This document shows positions 30,432-38,865 of a stretch of 64,000 nt of DNA, one piece after another (the stretch's first letter is position 1; the number at the start of each line of letters is the position of its first letter). This stretch comes from Halomarinibacterium sp034670265 (GTDB lineage Bacteria; Bacteroidota; Bacteroidia; Flavobacteriales; Flavobacteriaceae). The DNA is taken from contig JAXMNU010000001.1 in the NCBI GenBank assembly GCA_034670265.1, forward strand, positions 558,001-622,000, read 5' to 3'. A model generated the notes under the pieces. The model saw nothing but the letters and a program-made list of their open reading frames with translations. It had not been told where the DNA came from and made no database searches. The position numbers and the translations under genes were made by a program.

Positions 30432-31760
30432 TTAAAAGCTTATAACGGACTCAAAAACCACACCATTAAACTTACCCTCATTATAAATATTTCCTACTGG
30501 AAAATCTTTATATTCTTGGTTAACATATTCTAGTTTTGCAAGAACGTTTTTGGTGATAAACACTCCAAATCCAACATTAAAACGATTAATGCTTACATCG
30601 GTTCCAGCTAATTCACCACTTGCGCTATTATATCTACCACCAACGTAGAAGTTTTCATTATTTCCGAAGCGATATAATAATTCAAGCATATATTGATTCC
30701 AATTACGGTCAACTTGTTCTCCACTAGAATCTAATTCAGAATCTGCACGACCTGTTATGGTTTCATACATCCCAAAAAACTCAAGACCTTGATATTTCAC
30801 AAAAGGATTAATCATAATGGCTGTTACTTCATTTCTGAAACCTGGATCAAAACGACCCGATCTAAAATTACTGGTAGCATTTGCTTCAGCATCTTCTAAA
30901 ACAAGATAATATCGAGAACCAGCGCGGTCACCAGAATACAAATAGGTTCTTGCTGCATGAGACGTATTATATACAGAACCTGTTAAACGAACTCTTAAGT
31001 CACTATCAATTTGCTTATCATATCCAAGCTTAGCAACAACAGAAGGGGATGTTGTTTTAGGGTTATTTACAGCTTGATTTAATTTACCATTGGTTAATCC
31101 AGCCATAACAATCCAGCCGTTATTTCGGTAGTAAAATTCTCCAGCAACTTCCGTAGTAAAGGCATCTAATATGGTATTACCAACAAATGGATTGTAAATT
31201 GCAGATGAGTTATCTGATCTTCTAAAATGTGTATCACCATAGTTTACTTCCATATGCCCAATTTTAACAGTAACATACTTCATTAACTCGCTCAAAGTAC
31301 CTTCTTTAATAAAGTTAAGGTTATCAATTTGTAAATACCCTCCTTTTACATAAGGCTCTGGGTGGTGTCTTGAAGAAAGGTAGGTACGTAAGTGCATACG
31401 CAAACCATCTGCCAAGGCAACATCCAAATCTAAGTTAGCAGTTGCTAAGTTAAAATTGTCTCCTATTTCTATTAATGGTAAGCTTTCAAACCAAGGACTT
31501 GTTGGATCCATGGAAGCAGCTTCAGTCCAACCGTTTTCGTGGTCTATGGCTTGGAATTGTAACGCAGAAGATCCTCCAATACGTACTGTAACGCCTTCAA
31601 AGGCTTTGACAACTGCAGTATCCTTAGGAGCTTCAAAGACATTTATTCCATCCTTGCTTGGCTCTCTAAAATTGTTTAAACTTCTTTTGTCTTGGCCAAA
31701 ACTCACCGTTATCATAATGAGCATACCAAATGCGATAAAATTCTTTACATGTTTTTTCAT
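30432..31760 (-). CDS. outer-membrane porin-like protein
   Basis: A 442-residue protein with a signal peptide (cleavage after about residue 22, TVSFGQD). The rest is rich in alternating beta-strand patterns (for example FEFFGMYETITGRADSEL, YMLELLYRFGNNENFYVGG) and ends with VVFESVISF, a C-terminal Phe as in outer-membrane beta barrels. It looks like a 16-18-strand porin; substrate unknown. It lies 2 bp downstream of a YceI gene and is co-transcribed under the operator at 32416-32427, so it is induced with the respiration and stress set. Confidence 0.8.
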   Translation of the reverse strand: MKKHVKNFIAFGMLIMITVSFGQDKRSLNNFREPSKDGINVFEAPKDTAVVKAFEGVTVRIGGSSALQFQAIDHENGWTEAASMDPTSPWFESLPLIEIGDNFNLATANLDLDVALADGLRMHLRTYLSSRHHPEPYVKGGYLQIDNLNFIKEGTLSELMKYVTVKIGHMEVNYGDTHFRRSDNSSAIYNPFVGNTILDAFTTEVAGEFYYRNNGWIVMAGLTNGKLNQAVNNPKTTSPSVVAKLGYDKQIDSDLRVRLTGSVYNTSHAARTYLYSGDRAGSRYYLVLEDAEANATSNFRSGRFDPGFRNEVTAIMINPFVKYQGLEFFGMYETITGRADSELDSSGEQVDRNWNQYMLELLYRFGNNENFYVGGRYNSASGELAGTDVSINRFNVGFGVFITKNVLAKLEYVNQEYKDFPVGNIYNEGKFNGVVFESVISF

Positions 31761-31762
31761 GA

Positions 31763-32365
31763 TTAATAATAATTTAGGTTAAAGTCAATTGTTATAGCAT
31801 CACCCGTTTTTATGGTTCCAAGTAATGCTGTTGGAGGTTCTACTCCAAAATCGGTCATTTTTAAGGGTAATTCACCCTTAATTGTTATCGTTTTATTGGT
31901 TTTTGAAATACTTATTGGGATTGCTACTTTTTTAATACTTCCCGCAATATTTAGTGTTCCGTATACGGTGCCTTTGTAATTGTCAGAGCCATTTTCTTTT
32001 AAATCAGAAAGCTTTTCAAACTGATATTTTATATAGGGATGATTTTCATACTTTAAAGCATCATAACATTTGTTATCCATAATACGCTTTCCACTTTTTA
32101 AAGTTTCAACCAATACAGATACTTTAATATCTTTTATATCTAGATTTTCTGAATTTATATCTACAATTAATGAGCCTGAAAAGCTTTCAGAAATCATTTC
32201 CCAATCATGTAGAGAAGAAGTACCTTTGATTGTAAACCTTGAATTTCTCGAATCTATTTTTAACGATTCTGGATTTGCCACTTTTACTAGTCCTTCATCA
32301 ACAGATTGTGTAAAACCTTCAAAATCTGTTATAAAAAGTGCTAATAAGATGATTAAATATTTCAT
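31763..32365 (-). CDS. YceI family periplasmic protein
   Basis: A 200-residue YceI-like lipocalin-fold protein with a signal peptide (about residues 1-19). Family stretches are SRFTIKGTSSLHDWE, NKCYDALKYENHPYIKYQ and GTLNIAGSIKKVAIPI. Relatives bind isoprenoid lipids such as polyprenyl pyrophosphates or quinones. First gene of a two-gene operon with a porin-like gene. Its promoter carries the best operator/-7 pair of the regulon, which suggests a role in quinone or envelope function at low oxygen. Confidence 0.88.
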   Translation of the reverse strand: MKYLIILLALFITDFEGFTQSVDEGLVKVANPESLKIDSRNSRFTIKGTSSLHDWEMISESFSGSLIVDINSENLDIKDIKVSVLVETLKSGKRIMDNKCYDALKYENHPYIKYQFEKLSDLKENGSDNYKGTVYGTLNIAGSIKKVAIPISISKTNKTITIKGELPLKMTDFGVEPPTALLGTIKTGDAITIDFNLNYY

Positions 32366-32384
32366 TATCGTAAATTTTATAGAG

Positions 32385-32427
32385 CAAAACTAGGGTAGGA
32401 TTTTTTTGTGAACTATGATATAAGTCA
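32385..32427 (-). promoter_or_regulatory. Crp/Fnr-type operator plus -7 element of the yceI-porin operon
   Basis: TGATATAAGTCA at 32416-32427 and a perfect TAnnTTTG element, TAGTTTTG, on the minus strand at 32392-32385. Centres are 33 bp apart. It lies 13 kb from the next site, so the regulon is not confined to one cluster. Confidence 0.75.
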
Positions 32428-32518
32428 TATACAAAAAGTGCTTTTTTAAGAAGAATAATCTTTCTAGTTCGAATAATACTCATTACCTACCTTGGACATT
32501 TTTAAAGGCTAAATTTGC

Positions 32519-32526
32519 TACCTTTG
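32519..32526 (+). promoter_or_regulatory. udk: -7 promoter element of udk
   Basis: TACCTTTG matches the Bacteroidota TAnnTTTG element and lies 15 bp before the udk ATG. A TTG at 32492-32494 could be the -33 box, although its spacing of 24 bp is long. Confidence 0.5.
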
Positions 32527-32541
32527 CTTAAAATAAAACCT

Positions 32542-33150
32542 ATGCTCATTATTGGTATTGCAGGCGGAACAGGTAGCGGAAAAACTACCGTGGTAGAACA
32601 AATTGTTGAAGAACTACCTAAGGACGAAGTGTGCGTGATATCGCAAGATTCTTATTATCACGATACCAGTCATTTATCGTATGCCGAGCGAGTAAAAATA
32701 AACTTCGACCATCCAAAAGCTATAGACTTTGAATTGCTTGTAAAACACTTAAAAGAGCTCAAAAAAGGGAACACTATAGAACAACCCATATATTCCTTTG
32801 TGGAGCATAATAGAACCAAAGAAACATTAAAGACTTATCCTAAAAAGGTGGTTATAGTGGAAGGAATCCTAATTCTTACCCATCCCGAAATAAGAGAAAT
32901 GTTTGATATAAAATTGTTTGTTCACGCAGATAGCGACGAACGCTTAATTAGAAGGCTAAAAAGAGATATTTCAGAACGTGGGAGAGATTTAAAAGAAGTA
33001 CTCAACCGCTATCAAAGTACGTTAAAGCCCATGCACCAGCAATTTATTGAACCCACCAAGGAATACGCAGATATCATTATTCCCACTAATCGATACAATA
33101 CTGTTGCTGTAAAACTTATTAGAAACATTATTCATCAAAGATTATCGTAA
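32542..33150 (+). CDS. udk: uridine kinase
   Basis: A 202-residue P-loop kinase that phosphorylates uridine and cytidine with ATP or GTP in pyrimidine salvage. Walker A is GGTGSGKTT (residues 8-16). The substrate stretch is SQDSYYHDTSHL, and FDHPKAIDFELL and RRLKRDISERGRDLKEVLNRY (lid) follow. The ATG at 32542 is chosen over an in-frame TTG at 32515, because the -7 element overlaps that region and family members begin at this Met. An FtsB-like gene follows after 9 bp. Confidence 0.95.
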   Translation: MLIIGIAGGTGSGKTTVVEQIVEELPKDEVCVISQDSYYHDTSHLSYAERVKINFDHPKAIDFELLVKHLKELKKGNTIEQPIYSFVEHNRTKETLKTYPKKVVIVEGILILTHPEIREMFDIKLFVHADSDERLIRRLKRDISERGRDLKEVLNRYQSTLKPMHQQFIEPTKEYADIIIPTNRYNTVAVKLIRNIIHQRLS

Positions 33151-33159
33151 CTTTACGTG

Positions 33160-33495
33160 ATGAAATTTTCTGAATTAAAAAAGAACAAATGGATACGGTT
33201 TATAAGCAATAAATATGTGCTTATATTCATCCTTTTTTTGGTTTGGATGATTTTCTTCGATACTAATTCGTATTTTATTCATAAAGAATTGAATGACGAC
33301 ATTAATGCGCTGGAAAAGAGTAAAGAATTTTATGAAGAGGAGATAAAAAAAGACAAAACCTTTATCGAAAAAATGAAGGATAGCAATGAAATGGAGAAAT
33401 ATGCACGAGAAAAATACTATTTGAAAAAAGAAAATGAAGACATTTATATCATTCAACATGAGGATAGCTTAAAAAAAGAGAAAGACCATGAGTGA
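33160..33495 (+). CDS. septum formation initiator (FtsB/DivIC-like)
   Basis: A 111-residue bitopic membrane protein. It has a short cytoplasmic basic start, one membrane helix (about residues 18-36), then a periplasmic coiled coil (about 40-85, DINALEKSKEFYEEEIKKD) and the conserved MEKYAREKYYLKKENED motif near the C-terminus. FtsB/DivIC works with FtsL and FtsQ in activating septal peptidoglycan synthesis. A GTG three bases upstream is in frame; the ATG is preferred. It overlaps the next gene by 8 bp. Confidence 0.88.
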   Translation: MKFSELKKNKWIRFISNKYVLIFILFLVWMIFFDTNSYFIHKELNDDINALEKSKEFYEEEIKKDKTFIEKMKDSNEMEKYAREKYYLKKENEDIYIIQHEDSLKKEKDHE

Positions 33496-34858
33496 TTCGC
33501 TATTTTCAGAATTTGAATCTGTTTCTGCAAAACAATGGAAACAAAAAATACAAGTTGACCTCAAAGGGGCCGATTATAACGAAACCCTTGTATGGCAGAG
33601 TTTAGAAGGAATCAATGTAAAACCTTTTTACCATAAAGATGACTTTGCTGAAGGCTTCCAAACTATTCCTGGACAACCCAAACAATGGGATGTTGTACAG
33701 CATGTTTTTATTGATGATGAAGTTATTAGCAATAGACTCCTTTTAGACGCTATTCAGAGAGGTGCCGAAGCGGTGTATCTTACTACTGAAAAAGTTTTTG
33801 ATGTCGAAAAAGTGTTCCAAGATTTTCCCTTTAAAAACACTTCCATTTATTTCAATTTTAAGTTTTTAGATTTAGGATTTCTACAAAAACTTATTGCCTT
33901 TCTTCAATCAAACAAAGCCTGTGTTAGTTATAACATTGACCTTATCCAGCATTTATGTGAGAATGGAAATTGGTTTCATTCACTTAAAAAAGATCACGAA
34001 ATTTTAGAGGAAATTGTTTCAAAAAACCCTTCTAATTCTATTTTAGGTGTCGATACTACAAGCTATCAAAATGCAGGGGCAAACATCGTTCAACAACTTG
34101 CTTATGCTCTAGCACATGCTAATGAATATTTAAATCATTTTCAAGCCCAAAAAGAGCTTCAGTTAAGCTTTAAAATAGCTATTGGCAGCAATTATTTCTT
34201 CGAAATTGCAAAAATTAGAGCACTGCGTTTGCTTTACGCAACCTTGGCTTCAGAATACGGTTTTAACCCACACTGTCATATTTTAGCGACCCCCAGTAGG
34301 CGTAACAAAACACTTTACGATTACAACGTAAATATGCTTCGCACCACAACTGAAGCGATGAGTGCTATTTTGGGCGGAGCCAATGCTGTTTGTAATCTTC
34401 CGTACGATGCTTTGTATCACAAAAGCAATGAATTTGGAGAACGAATTTCGAGAAATCAGTTGCTTATTTTAAAAGCTGAAAGTTATTTTGATGCAGTATC
34501 AAACCCCGCAGACGGAAGTTATTACATCGAAAAACTTACCGAAGAACTTGCCGAAAAAGCCCTAAATATTTTTAAAGATATTGAAAACGGTGGCGGATTT
34601 TTAAAACAGTTAAAGGAAGGAATTATTCAGAAAAAAATAAAAGAAAGTGCACAAAAAGAACAAGTGCTATTTGATAATGGAAGTTTGATTTTAGTAGGGA
34701 CAAACAAATATCAAAACAAATTGGATGTAATGTCTGGAAACTTAGAATTATTCCCTTTTGTAAAAACGAAGGCTAGAAAGACCATCATTGAACCTATTAT
34801 AGAAAAAAGACTTTCGGAAAACCTTGAAAAAGAACGATTAGCTAATGAAAAAAAATAA
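33488..34858 (+). CDS. mutA: methylmalonyl-CoA mutase small (beta) subunit
   Basis: A 456-residue non-catalytic partner of MutB; the pair interconverts succinyl-CoA and (R)-methylmalonyl-CoA using adenosylcobalamin. It has the mutase TIM-barrel (KQWKQKIQVDLKGADY at the start; NMLRTTTEAMSAILGGANAV; NPADGSYYIEKLTEELAEKA). It ends before the cobalamin-binding domain and is about 150 residues shorter than the classical MutA, as is usual in flavobacteria. It overlaps the following lipoprotein gene by 14 bp. Confidence 0.94.
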   Translation: MSDSLFSEFESVSAKQWKQKIQVDLKGADYNETLVWQSLEGINVKPFYHKDDFAEGFQTIPGQPKQWDVVQHVFIDDEVISNRLLLDAIQRGAEAVYLTTEKVFDVEKVFQDFPFKNTSIYFNFKFLDLGFLQKLIAFLQSNKACVSYNIDLIQHLCENGNWFHSLKKDHEILEEIVSKNPSNSILGVDTTSYQNAGANIVQQLAYALAHANEYLNHFQAQKELQLSFKIAIGSNYFFEIAKIRALRLLYATLASEYGFNPHCHILATPSRRNKTLYDYNVNMLRTTTEAMSAILGGANAVCNLPYDALYHKSNEFGERISRNQLLILKAESYFDAVSNPADGSYYIEKLTEELAEKALNIFKDIENGGGFLKQLKEGIIQKKIKESAQKEQVLFDNGSLILVGTNKYQNKLDVMSGNLELFPFVKTKARKTIIEPIIEKRLSENLEKERLANEKK

Positions 34859-35441
34859 TATTTTAATTCTCATAATTTTAGCCACTTTCTTTGTTGGCTG
34901 TGAAGAACCTTTAGAATATAAATTTCAGGACAAACCACAATTAGTGGAGTGTCCCGGGGCAGATAAAGCTTTGATGCACGAAGCCTTATATAGCTTTCAG
35001 GAAGATATTGGTGCGTTTTATAACAAGCATACAGATTATAGAGAAGGCACAACAAACTACTATGTGGAAGCCTATAGACAGTTTGTCTATTTTGGATTTT
35101 CGGGAGAAGCAAAATTTAATGAAATAGCTTCACTACATTCTAAAAGGGTTTTAAAAAAGCTCAAAGAAATTGATGGTCTTTGGAATATTGGAAACGTAAA
35201 AACCAATCTAAACTATAACCACGAGTTTATTGAATGTCTTTTTAATAACATTGAAGATAAAGACATGAAAGAAAGACTACTAAGTTTAAAAAAAGTAGAT
35301 TATTTATCGCCAGATATGGTTGCAGAGCCCATGCGAAGAGAAGTATTAAAAATTGTGGGAGATGAACATTTAGCTATGTATATGATGCTGGATGCCTATT
35401 ACCAATATTTAATAAACTACGATTTTCCTGAAGCGAAATAA
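34845..35441 (+). CDS. lipoprotein encoded between the methylmalonyl-CoA mutase subunits
   Basis: A 198-residue predicted lipoprotein: N-terminus MKKNNILILIILATFFVGC with lipobox Cys19, then a helical domain with no motif I recognise (DKALMHEALYSFQEDIGAFY; CLFNNIEDKDMKERL). It overlaps mutA by 14 bp and ends one base before mutB, so all three share a transcript. A cell-surface lipoprotein has no obvious part in a cytoplasmic B12 enzyme; it may use the operon only for expression. Confidence 0.75.
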   Translation: MKKNNILILIILATFFVGCEEPLEYKFQDKPQLVECPGADKALMHEALYSFQEDIGAFYNKHTDYREGTTNYYVEAYRQFVYFGFSGEAKFNEIASLHSKRVLKKLKEIDGLWNIGNVKTNLNYNHEFIECLFNNIEDKDMKERLLSLKKVDYLSPDMVAEPMRREVLKIVGDEHLAMYMMLDAYYQYLINYDFPEAK

Positions 35442-35442
35442 A

Positions 35443-37602
35443 ATGAGTAGGAAGAATCTCGAACATATTACTTTAAAAACATCTTTTTCTGAAAAAAAGA
35501 AAACTCTTTCAGAACTAGAAACTGCTGAAGGTATTTTGGTAAAGTCAGCCTATTCTGAAAAAGATATTGAACCTTTAAAACATCTCAATTTCGCTGCAGG
35601 CATTGCACCTAATTTACGTGGTCCATACAGTACCATGTATGTTCAAAAGCCTTGGACCATTCGCCAGTATGCAGGTTTTTCTACTGCAGAAGATAGCAAT
35701 GCCTTTTACCGAAGAAATCTTGCCGCTGGACAAAAAGGATTATCTGTTGCTTTCGATTTGGCAACACATCGTGGTTACGACAGTGATCACGACCGTGTCG
35801 TTGGGGATGTAGGTAAAGCTGGCGTTGCCATTGACAGCGTAGAGGATATGAAAATTTTGTTCAACCAAATTCCGTTGGACAAAATGAGTGTATCTATGAC
35901 GATGAATGGAGCCGTGCTACCCATCATGGCCTTTTATATTGTCGCTGCAGAGGAACAAGGGGTTTCCCCTGAAGCCTTAGCAGGAACCATTCAAAATGAT
36001 ATTTTAAAGGAGTTTATGGTGCGTAATACGTACATCTACCCTCCCACTCCTTCTATGAAAATTATTGGAGATATTTTTGAATATACCAGTAAGCACATGC
36101 CTAAATTCAACTCTATTTCTATTTCGGGCTACCATATGCAGGAAGCAGGCGCCACTTGCGATATCGAATTAGCCTATACCCTTGCAGACGGACTCGAATA
36201 CATTCGTACAGGAATTGATGCAGGAATGAGTATCGATAGCTTTGCTCCTCGCCTTTCTTTCTTTTGGGCTATTGGAATGAATCACTTTATGGAAATTGCC
36301 AAAATGCGCGCTGCACGGATGCTTTGGGCAAAAATTGTAAAGCAATTCAACCCAAAAAATGAGAAATCACTTGCACTCCGTACACACTGCCAAACCAGCG
36401 GTTGGAGTTTAACAGAGCAAGATCCTTTCAATAATGTGTCTCGAACTTGCATTGAAGCCGCGGCGGCAGCTTTCGGCGGAACGCAATCATTGCATACCAA
36501 TGCCTTGGATGAAGCTATTGCACTTCCCACCGATTTCTCCGCTCGTATTGCAAGAAACACACAAATTTATCTTCAGCAGGAAACACAAATAACCAGAACT
36601 GTCGATCCTTGGGCAGGTAGTTTTTATGTTGAAAAACTCACCCATGATATTGCTGAAAAAGCTTGGAAGTTAATTGAAGAAGTCGAAGAACTTGGTGGAA
36701 TGACAAAAGCCATTGAAGCTGGAATCCCAAAACTTCGCATTGAAGAAGCCGCTGCACGTAAACAAGCCAGAATAGATAGCGGTCAGGATATTATCGTGGG
36801 CGTGAATAAATATCGATTGGAAAAAGAAGATCCGTTACAGATTTTGGATGTCGATAATCAAAAGGTTCGAAAAGGACAAATTGAGCGATTAGAGCGAATC
36901 AAAGCCGAAAGAAATTCTGATAAAGTAAAAGAAACACTTTCAAAATTAACGCAGTGTGCTAAGCAGTGGGCAAGTTCAACAGATTCCCCTTTGCAGGGGA
37001 ACAAGAATTTATTAGCTTTAGCCATAGAAGCGGCAAGAGAACGAGCAACATTAGGAGAAATTAGTGATGCTTTGGAAAAAGTCTTCGGTAGATATAAAGC
37101 ACAAATTAAATCGTTTAGCGGCGTGTATAGTAAAGAAATAAAGAAAGACCCAAGTTTTGAAAAGGCACGACAAATGGCAGACCAATTTGCCGAATTGGAA
37201 GGGCGTCGTCCACGGATTATGATTGCCAAAATGGGGCAAGATGGTCACGATCGCGGTGCCAAAGTTGTTGCTACGGGCTACGCCGATGTAGGCTTCGATG
37301 TAGACATAGGCCCACTCTTTCAAACCCCAGCCGAAGCTGCAAAACAAGCCATGGAAAACGACGTTCACATTTTAGGCGTTTCTTCTCTGGCGGCAGGTCA
37401 TAAAACATTGGTGCCACAAGTCATTGAAGAATTAAAAAAATACGGTCGTGAAGATATTATGGTGATTGTGGGTGGTGTCATTCCGCCGCAGGATTATCAA
37501 TTTTTGTTTGATGCTGGAGCAGTTGCCGTTTATGGTCCGGGAACTAAAATTAGCGAAGCAGCTATCGAGATTCTTCAAATTCTGATAGATTCTACAAGCT
37601 AA
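35443..37602 (+). CDS. mutB: methylmalonyl-CoA mutase large (alpha) subunit
   Basis: A 719-residue catalytic subunit. The N-terminal TIM barrel binds the CoA ester (RGPYSTMYVQKPWTIRQYAG; ATHRGYDSDHDRVVGDVGKAGVA; RTHCQTSGWSLTEQDP). The C-terminal Rossmann domain binds adenosylcobalamin through DGHDRGAKVVATGYADVGFD (the DxHxxG motif, His as lower Co ligand), and GGVIPPQDY follows. Full length for the family. Together with MutA it links propionyl-CoA breakdown and the TCA cycle. The stop codon overlaps the palindrome in front of the next gene. Confidence 0.97.
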   Translation: MSRKNLEHITLKTSFSEKKKTLSELETAEGILVKSAYSEKDIEPLKHLNFAAGIAPNLRGPYSTMYVQKPWTIRQYAGFSTAEDSNAFYRRNLAAGQKGLSVAFDLATHRGYDSDHDRVVGDVGKAGVAIDSVEDMKILFNQIPLDKMSVSMTMNGAVLPIMAFYIVAAEEQGVSPEALAGTIQNDILKEFMVRNTYIYPPTPSMKIIGDIFEYTSKHMPKFNSISISGYHMQEAGATCDIELAYTLADGLEYIRTGIDAGMSIDSFAPRLSFFWAIGMNHFMEIAKMRAARMLWAKIVKQFNPKNEKSLALRTHCQTSGWSLTEQDPFNNVSRTCIEAAAAAFGGTQSLHTNALDEAIALPTDFSARIARNTQIYLQQETQITRTVDPWAGSFYVEKLTHDIAEKAWKLIEEVEELGGMTKAIEAGIPKLRIEEAAARKQARIDSGQDIIVGVNKYRLEKEDPLQILDVDNQKVRKGQIERLERIKAERNSDKVKETLSKLTQCAKQWASSTDSPLQGNKNLLALAIEAARERATLGEISDALEKVFGRYKAQIKSFSGVYSKEIKKDPSFEKARQMADQFAELEGRRPRIMIAKMGQDGHDRGAKVVATGYADVGFDVDIGPLFQTPAEAAKQAMENDVHILGVSSLAAGHKTLVPQVIEELKKYGREDIMVIVGGVIPPQDYQFLFDAGAVAVYGPGTKISEAAIEILQILIDSTS

Positions 37603-37660
37603 GTAACAATATTGTTACTTACTATTTTGTTACTTACAACTTTGTTACTATATTTGTTAT
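37601..37660 (+). promoter_or_regulatory. 20-bp palindrome and TTGTTACT iterons before the AAA ATPase gene
   Basis: A perfect 20-bp palindrome (AAGTAACAAT and its complement) spans 37601-37620. The octamer TTGTTACT recurs at 37612, 37627 and 37642 (15-bp steps), with a partial TTGTTAT at 37654, and one inverted copy lies inside the palindrome. The array ends at the ATG at 37661. It could be an operator array for autoregulation, or a repeat that expanded by slippage. Confidence 0.6.
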
Positions 37661-38797
37661 ATGGAAAATAACCTTCCGTTTAAATATGGCAAACTGGTTA
37701 CTGAAGATTTCTTTATCAATAGAACCGAAGAAATTGCACAGATTTCTTCGTTACTCACTTCAAAAATAAATGTAACTCTCATTTCGCCGCGAAGATGGGG
37801 AAAGTCATCATTATTCTTTAAAATCGCACGTGATCTCGAAAAGAAAAATCCGAAAATAAAATTCTGTTTTATCGATTTATTTAAAACCAGAAACGAAAAG
37901 GAGTTTTACGAGTATTTCGCTTCGGAAGTGATTAAAGTATCCTATACCAAATGGGAGGAGCGGTTAGAAAAAGCGAAGGTTTTCTTTACACACCTTATTC
38001 CAAAATTTAGTTTTGGTGTGGATCCAACGCAAGAATTTTCGGTTTCGCTAGACTGGGAAGAAGTGCAGAAAAATCCGCAGGAAATCTTGAATTTACCCGA
38101 AGTCATTTCAAAAGAAAAAGGTATTCATATTGTAGTCTGTTTAGATGAATTTCAGAACATATCACACTTTGATGATTCGTTAGATTTTCAGAAAAAATTA
38201 CGTGCCAATTGGCAAACGCATCAACATTGTTCCTACGCTATCTACGGAAGCAAACAACACATGATGACTGAGATTTTTGAAAAAAAATCGATGCCCTTTT
38301 ACAAGTTTGGTGAAATCTTATTTCTTTCAAAAATTGATAATACGCATTGGTCTAAATACATTGTAAAACGCTTCAAAAAAACTGGAAAAAGTATTTCTGC
38401 AAAGCACGCTTCAAAAATTGCAAGTTTAGTAGACAACCACCCTTATTTTGTGCAACAGTTGGCAAATTCGGTTTGGATTAGTACTTCAGAAAAATGCACA
38501 GACACTGAAATTGAAATGGGGTTACAAAATCTACTCAATCAGTACGACCTCATCTTCAGTAGAGAGCTAGACGGACTTTCAAATTTACAGCTTAATTTAC
38601 TGAAGGCGATTGCCAATAATGAAGAAAAACTAAGCAGTAAAAAAACGATTAACAAATACAATTTATCCTCTTCTGCTAGTGTCAATAGGTCGAAAGAGGC
38701 ACTCATTCAGAAAGAAATTATCGATACCTTTCATCAAGAAATTGCCTTTTTAGATCCGTTGTTTAAAATTTGGTTTAAAACGGTCTATTTAAAATGA
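37661..38797 (+). CDS. AAA family ATPase (archaeal ATPase/ATPase_2 type)
   Basis: A 378-residue STAND-like P-loop ATPase. Walker A is a variant, ISPRRWGKSSL (about residues 39-49). Walker B is VVCLDEFQNI (about 158-167). A sensor-like AIYGSKQHMM and a C-terminal winged helix (about 300-375, LNLLKAIANNEEKLSSK) follow. Archaea have many such proteins and bacteria a few; their roles are largely unknown, and some are toxin- or defence-like. It stands alone, with an unusual repeat array directly upstream and a hairpin downstream, and may be a horizontally acquired single-gene unit. Confidence 0.82.
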   Translation: MENNLPFKYGKLVTEDFFINRTEEIAQISSLLTSKINVTLISPRRWGKSSLFFKIARDLEKKNPKIKFCFIDLFKTRNEKEFYEYFASEVIKVSYTKWEERLEKAKVFFTHLIPKFSFGVDPTQEFSVSLDWEEVQKNPQEILNLPEVISKEKGIHIVVCLDEFQNISHFDDSLDFQKKLRANWQTHQHCSYAIYGSKQHMMTEIFEKKSMPFYKFGEILFLSKIDNTHWSKYIVKRFKKTGKSISAKHASKIASLVDNHPYFVQQLANSVWISTSEKCTDTEIEMGLQNLLNQYDLIFSRELDGLSNLQLNLLKAIANNEEKLSSKKTINKYNLSSSASVNRSKEALIQKEIIDTFHQEIAFLDPLFKIWFKTVYLK

Positions 38798-38802
38798 TAA
38801 AT

Positions 38803-38825
38803 AAACCTTAATTGATTTAAGGTTT
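38803..38825 (+). terminator. hairpin after the AAA ATPase gene
   Basis: A perfect 9-bp stem (AAACCTTAA with TTAAGGTTT, loop TTGAT) lies 6 bp past the stop. Only a mixed C/T tract follows, so termination may be weak. Confidence 0.5.
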
Positions 38826-38865
38826 CCTTTTCTAAATTGTATTTTTACAACTCAAAATAAACTCC

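Noticed and set aside
37601..37660. CRISPR array
   Set aside because: The repeat is only 8 bp with 7-bp spacing, without unique spacers or cas genes.
38795..38820. TGATAAAT and TTGATTTAA near the end of the AAA ATPase gene as further regulon operators
   Set aside because: Neither has a TCA half-site at the proper spacing; the second is the loop and stem of a hairpin.
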